NCBI GenBank assembly: GCA_039679975.1
Contig: JBDKTZ010000184.1
Location: 1-6,959, forward strand
Length of the DNA stretch: 6,959 nucleotides
Direction: 5' to 3'
DNA from: JBCFBK01 sp039679975
GTDB lineage: Bacteria; Bacteroidota; Bacteroidia; Bacteroidales; Prolixibacteraceae
The notes below the pieces were generated by a model. That model was given only the letters and a program-made list of their open reading frames with translations, did not search any database and was not told the origin of the DNA. The translations under genes and the position numbers were made by a program. Below are positions 6,318 to 6,959 of this stretch, piece by piece (the first letter of the stretch is position 1; the number at the start of each line of letters is the position of its first letter).

Positions 6318-6437
6318 TCAATGACTCTGCAATTTGCGTATCAGCGTCTGTTTTTCAATTAAGTTACCAACGGTATGGAACTCGCTAAAATAATCATTCA
6401 CTTGGATGAAAGCTATGGCTTTAATGGCTCGTTTCAT
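6318..6437 (-). CDS. Possible 39-residue ORF just upstream of the flavoprotein gene
   Basis: An ATG at 6437 opens a 39-codon minus-strand frame, MKRAIKAIAFIQVNDYFSEF to LIRKLQSH, ending in TGA 17 bases before the flavoprotein ATG. The amino acid mix is protein-like (amphipathic, basic ends, no low complexity), and an in-frame TAA sits four codons upstream of the ATG, so the ORF is bounded. A box TAATTTTC (6442-6449, one mismatch to TAnnTTTG) lies directly before it. I recognise no family. It could be a leader peptide, a fragment of a lost gene or chance. Confidence 0.22.
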   Translation of the reverse strand: MKRAIKAIAFIQVNDYFSEFHTVGNLIEKQTLIRKLQSH

Positions 6438-6471
6438 ACGTGAAAATTAGTTGTTAATGATCAAAAGGAAT

Positions 6472-6499
6472 AGCCATGACTGAGAGTCTCATTACGGCT
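6472..6499. repeat. Interrupted palindrome centred on TGAGAGTCTCA, possible operator
   Basis: The 11-base perfect dyad TGAGA-G-TCTCA (6481-6491) is flanked by AGCC (6472-6475) and GGCT (6496-6499), extending the symmetry over 28 bases with a few mismatches between. A one-base centre makes a tight RNA hairpin unlikely, so a protein-binding dyad is the better guess. It lies about 35 bases inside the transcript predicted from the minus-strand box at 6525 and upstream of the flavoprotein gene. Confidence 0.35.
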
Positions 6500-6524
6500 A
6501 GCGTTTGTCAAATCATACTGAAAA

Positions 6525-6532
6525 CAAAAATA
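6525..6532 (-). promoter_or_regulatory. Bacteroidota -7 box (TATTTTTG), candidate flavoprotein promoter
   Basis: Minus-strand TATTTTTG is a perfect TAnnTTTG. It would start transcription near 6520, leaving a leader of about 220 bases before the flavoprotein ATG and including the 39-codon ORF and the TGAGAGTCTCA dyad. The region is AT-rich, so chance is possible; TTG at the upstream side is spaced a little too far for a good -33 box. Confidence 0.35.
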
Positions 6533-6724
6533 TTAAATTTATTTGATTGGGATCGACAAGCCTGGAATACGATTTTTGATCAGACGAACAGATTGCGGAA
6601 CTAGTGCAATCGATTGTAATAATGACGACCGAGACATTTTGAAAATCAGCGACGATCCTATTCCGAATGCCGGAACGGTTCAAATAATTCCGGGATTGGA
6701 AGGGAATGGAGGGAATATTTTGCC

Positions 6725-6732
6725 TACTTTTG
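6725..6732 (+). promoter_or_regulatory. Bacteroidota -7 box (TACTTTTG), candidate pta promoter
   Basis: TACTTTTG followed by CA is a perfect and very typical Bacteroidota -7 element (TAnnTTTGCA). Transcription would begin near 6738, leaving a leader of about 160 bases before the pta ATG at 6897. No closer perfect box was found; TAATTCAT at 6875-6882 is a weaker alternative. Confidence 0.45.
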
Positions 6733-6767
6733 CAAATAGAATGATTTATTCAAAAGTTAAAAATTGA

Positions 6768-6779
6768 TTTCTGCAGAAA
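6768..6779. repeat. 12-bp perfect palindrome TTTCTGCAGAAA
   Basis: TTTCTGCAGAAA is its own reverse complement. It sits in the predicted pta leader, about 35 bases downstream of the expected transcription start, where a repressor site would be plausible. No function can be assigned from sequence alone. Confidence 0.35.
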
Positions 6780-6896
6780 CAAGCCATGATCGAGAGGTCA
6801 GCAAACAGTCATCGTTGCTCTTTTAATACCAGACAGCACGACTCCAACTTTGGATTTTGGCGAGTTTCATGTGGTAATTCATAAAATATTAAGCAC

Positions 6897-6959
6897 ATGA
6901 AGTTACTTGAGCGTGTCATTAAAAACGCACAGAATGATCAGAAACGCATTGTTTTACCT
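6897..6959 (+). CDS. pta: Phosphate acetyltransferase, N-terminal fragment (continues off the right edge)
   Basis: Twenty-one codons from the ATG at 6897 read MKLLERVIKNAQND, then QKRIVLP, and the window ends. This is the characteristic opening of class I phosphate acetyl/butyryltransferases (LLExIxxxAxxxxKRIVLPEG), with the first amphipathic helix followed by the KRIVLP beta strand. The enzyme interconverts acetyl-CoA plus phosphate with acetyl phosphate plus CoA, usually in the cytosol and together with acetate kinase (AckA), which is often the neighbouring gene and would lie outside this window. With so few residues, a phosphate butyryltransferase or the phosphotransacetylase domain of a malic enzyme fusion cannot be excluded, though a fusion is unlikely because this is the N-terminus. 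There is no Shine-Dalgarno. The gene is divergent from the flavoprotein gene. Confidence 0.72.
   Translation, partial: MKLLERVIKNAQNDQKRIVLP

Larger units (their letters stand above)
6301..6896. other. Long divergent intergenic region between the flavoprotein and pta genes
   Basis: About 600 bases separate the two divergent starts. Apart from the doubtful 39-codon ORF (6318-6437), I see no recognisable gene. It contains two perfect -7 boxes, one facing each gene (6525-6532 minus, 6725-6732 plus), two palindromes (6481-6491, 6768-6779), and a weakly repeated word AGCCATGAyyGAGAG at 6472 and 6782. An open plus-strand frame at 6543-6767 lacks an ATG and family resemblance and is not called. Confidence 0.6.

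Noticed and set aside
6301..6321. Seven-residue N-terminal extension of the flavoprotein from a TTG at 6321
   Set aside because: The added residues are lysine/isoleucine filler with no family support, while the ATG at 6300 begins the conserved-length N-terminus.
6375..6440. 22-codon plus-strand ORF opposite the 39-codon ORF
   Set aside because: It is very short, antisense to a better candidate, and has no promoter or family support.
6543..6767. Plus-strand 74-residue open frame upstream of pta
   Set aside because: It lacks an ATG start (opens at TTG), resembles no family, and contains the best promoter box for pta; treated as chance.

Overview
The window looks like a piece of a Bacteroidota chromosome of moderate GC. 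Four lines of evidence point there. Perfect or near-perfect Bacteroidota-type -7 boxes (TAnnTTTG) lie in front of several genes. Recognisable Shine-Dalgarno sites are absent. There is a remnant of a Bacteroidota-style ECF sigma factor. The protein families (a Ste24-type M48 protease, an AAA_14/DUF4143 ATPase and a GlcD-GlcF-like fusion flavoprotein) are common in that phylum. No rRNA, tRNA, CRISPR array, transposase or phage gene is visible.

Layout, left to right. (1) 1-1034, minus strand: the first 344 residues of a membrane-embedded Ste24-like zinc metalloprotease, with the C-terminus beyond the left edge. (2) 1035-1284: divergent intergenic region with a -7 box for each flanking gene and an exact 33-bp tandem repeat (2.7 copies). 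The repeat reads as an 11-residue peptide repeat in a 34-codon ORF whose stop overlaps the next start codon. (3) 1285-2628, plus strand: a complete, visibly AT-rich AAA_14/DUF4143 ATPase with a PD-(D/E)XK-like C-terminus. (4) 2629-2992: decayed DNA carrying the N-terminal third of an ECF sigma factor on the minus strand. (5) 2993-3187, minus: a small antitoxin-like protein, possibly shortened by a one-base frameshift. (6) 3256-6300, minus: a 1014-residue FAD-linked oxidase/Fe-S/CCG protein of the D-lactate, glycolate or D-2-hydroxyglutarate dehydrogenase type (YdiJ-like). It has an unusual repeat-built linker before its cysteine-rich domain. (7) 6301-6896: a long divergent intergenic region with palindromes, a short ORF and promoter boxes. 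(8) 6897-6959, plus: the first 21 codons of a phosphate acetyltransferase (pta).

Functional reading: the flavoprotein and pta are divergently transcribed from one control region. Together they would fit 2-hydroxyacid oxidation feeding pyruvate/acetyl-CoA and acetyl-phosphate metabolism, but this is inference from gene order. The ATPase sits alone between a housekeeping protease and degraded genes, as expected for a multi-copy, recently arrived accessory gene. I found no convincing new multi-gene system. The least ordinary signals are the 33-bp array with its overlapping small ORF, and the interspersed-repeat-like DNA inside the flavoprotein coding sequence.
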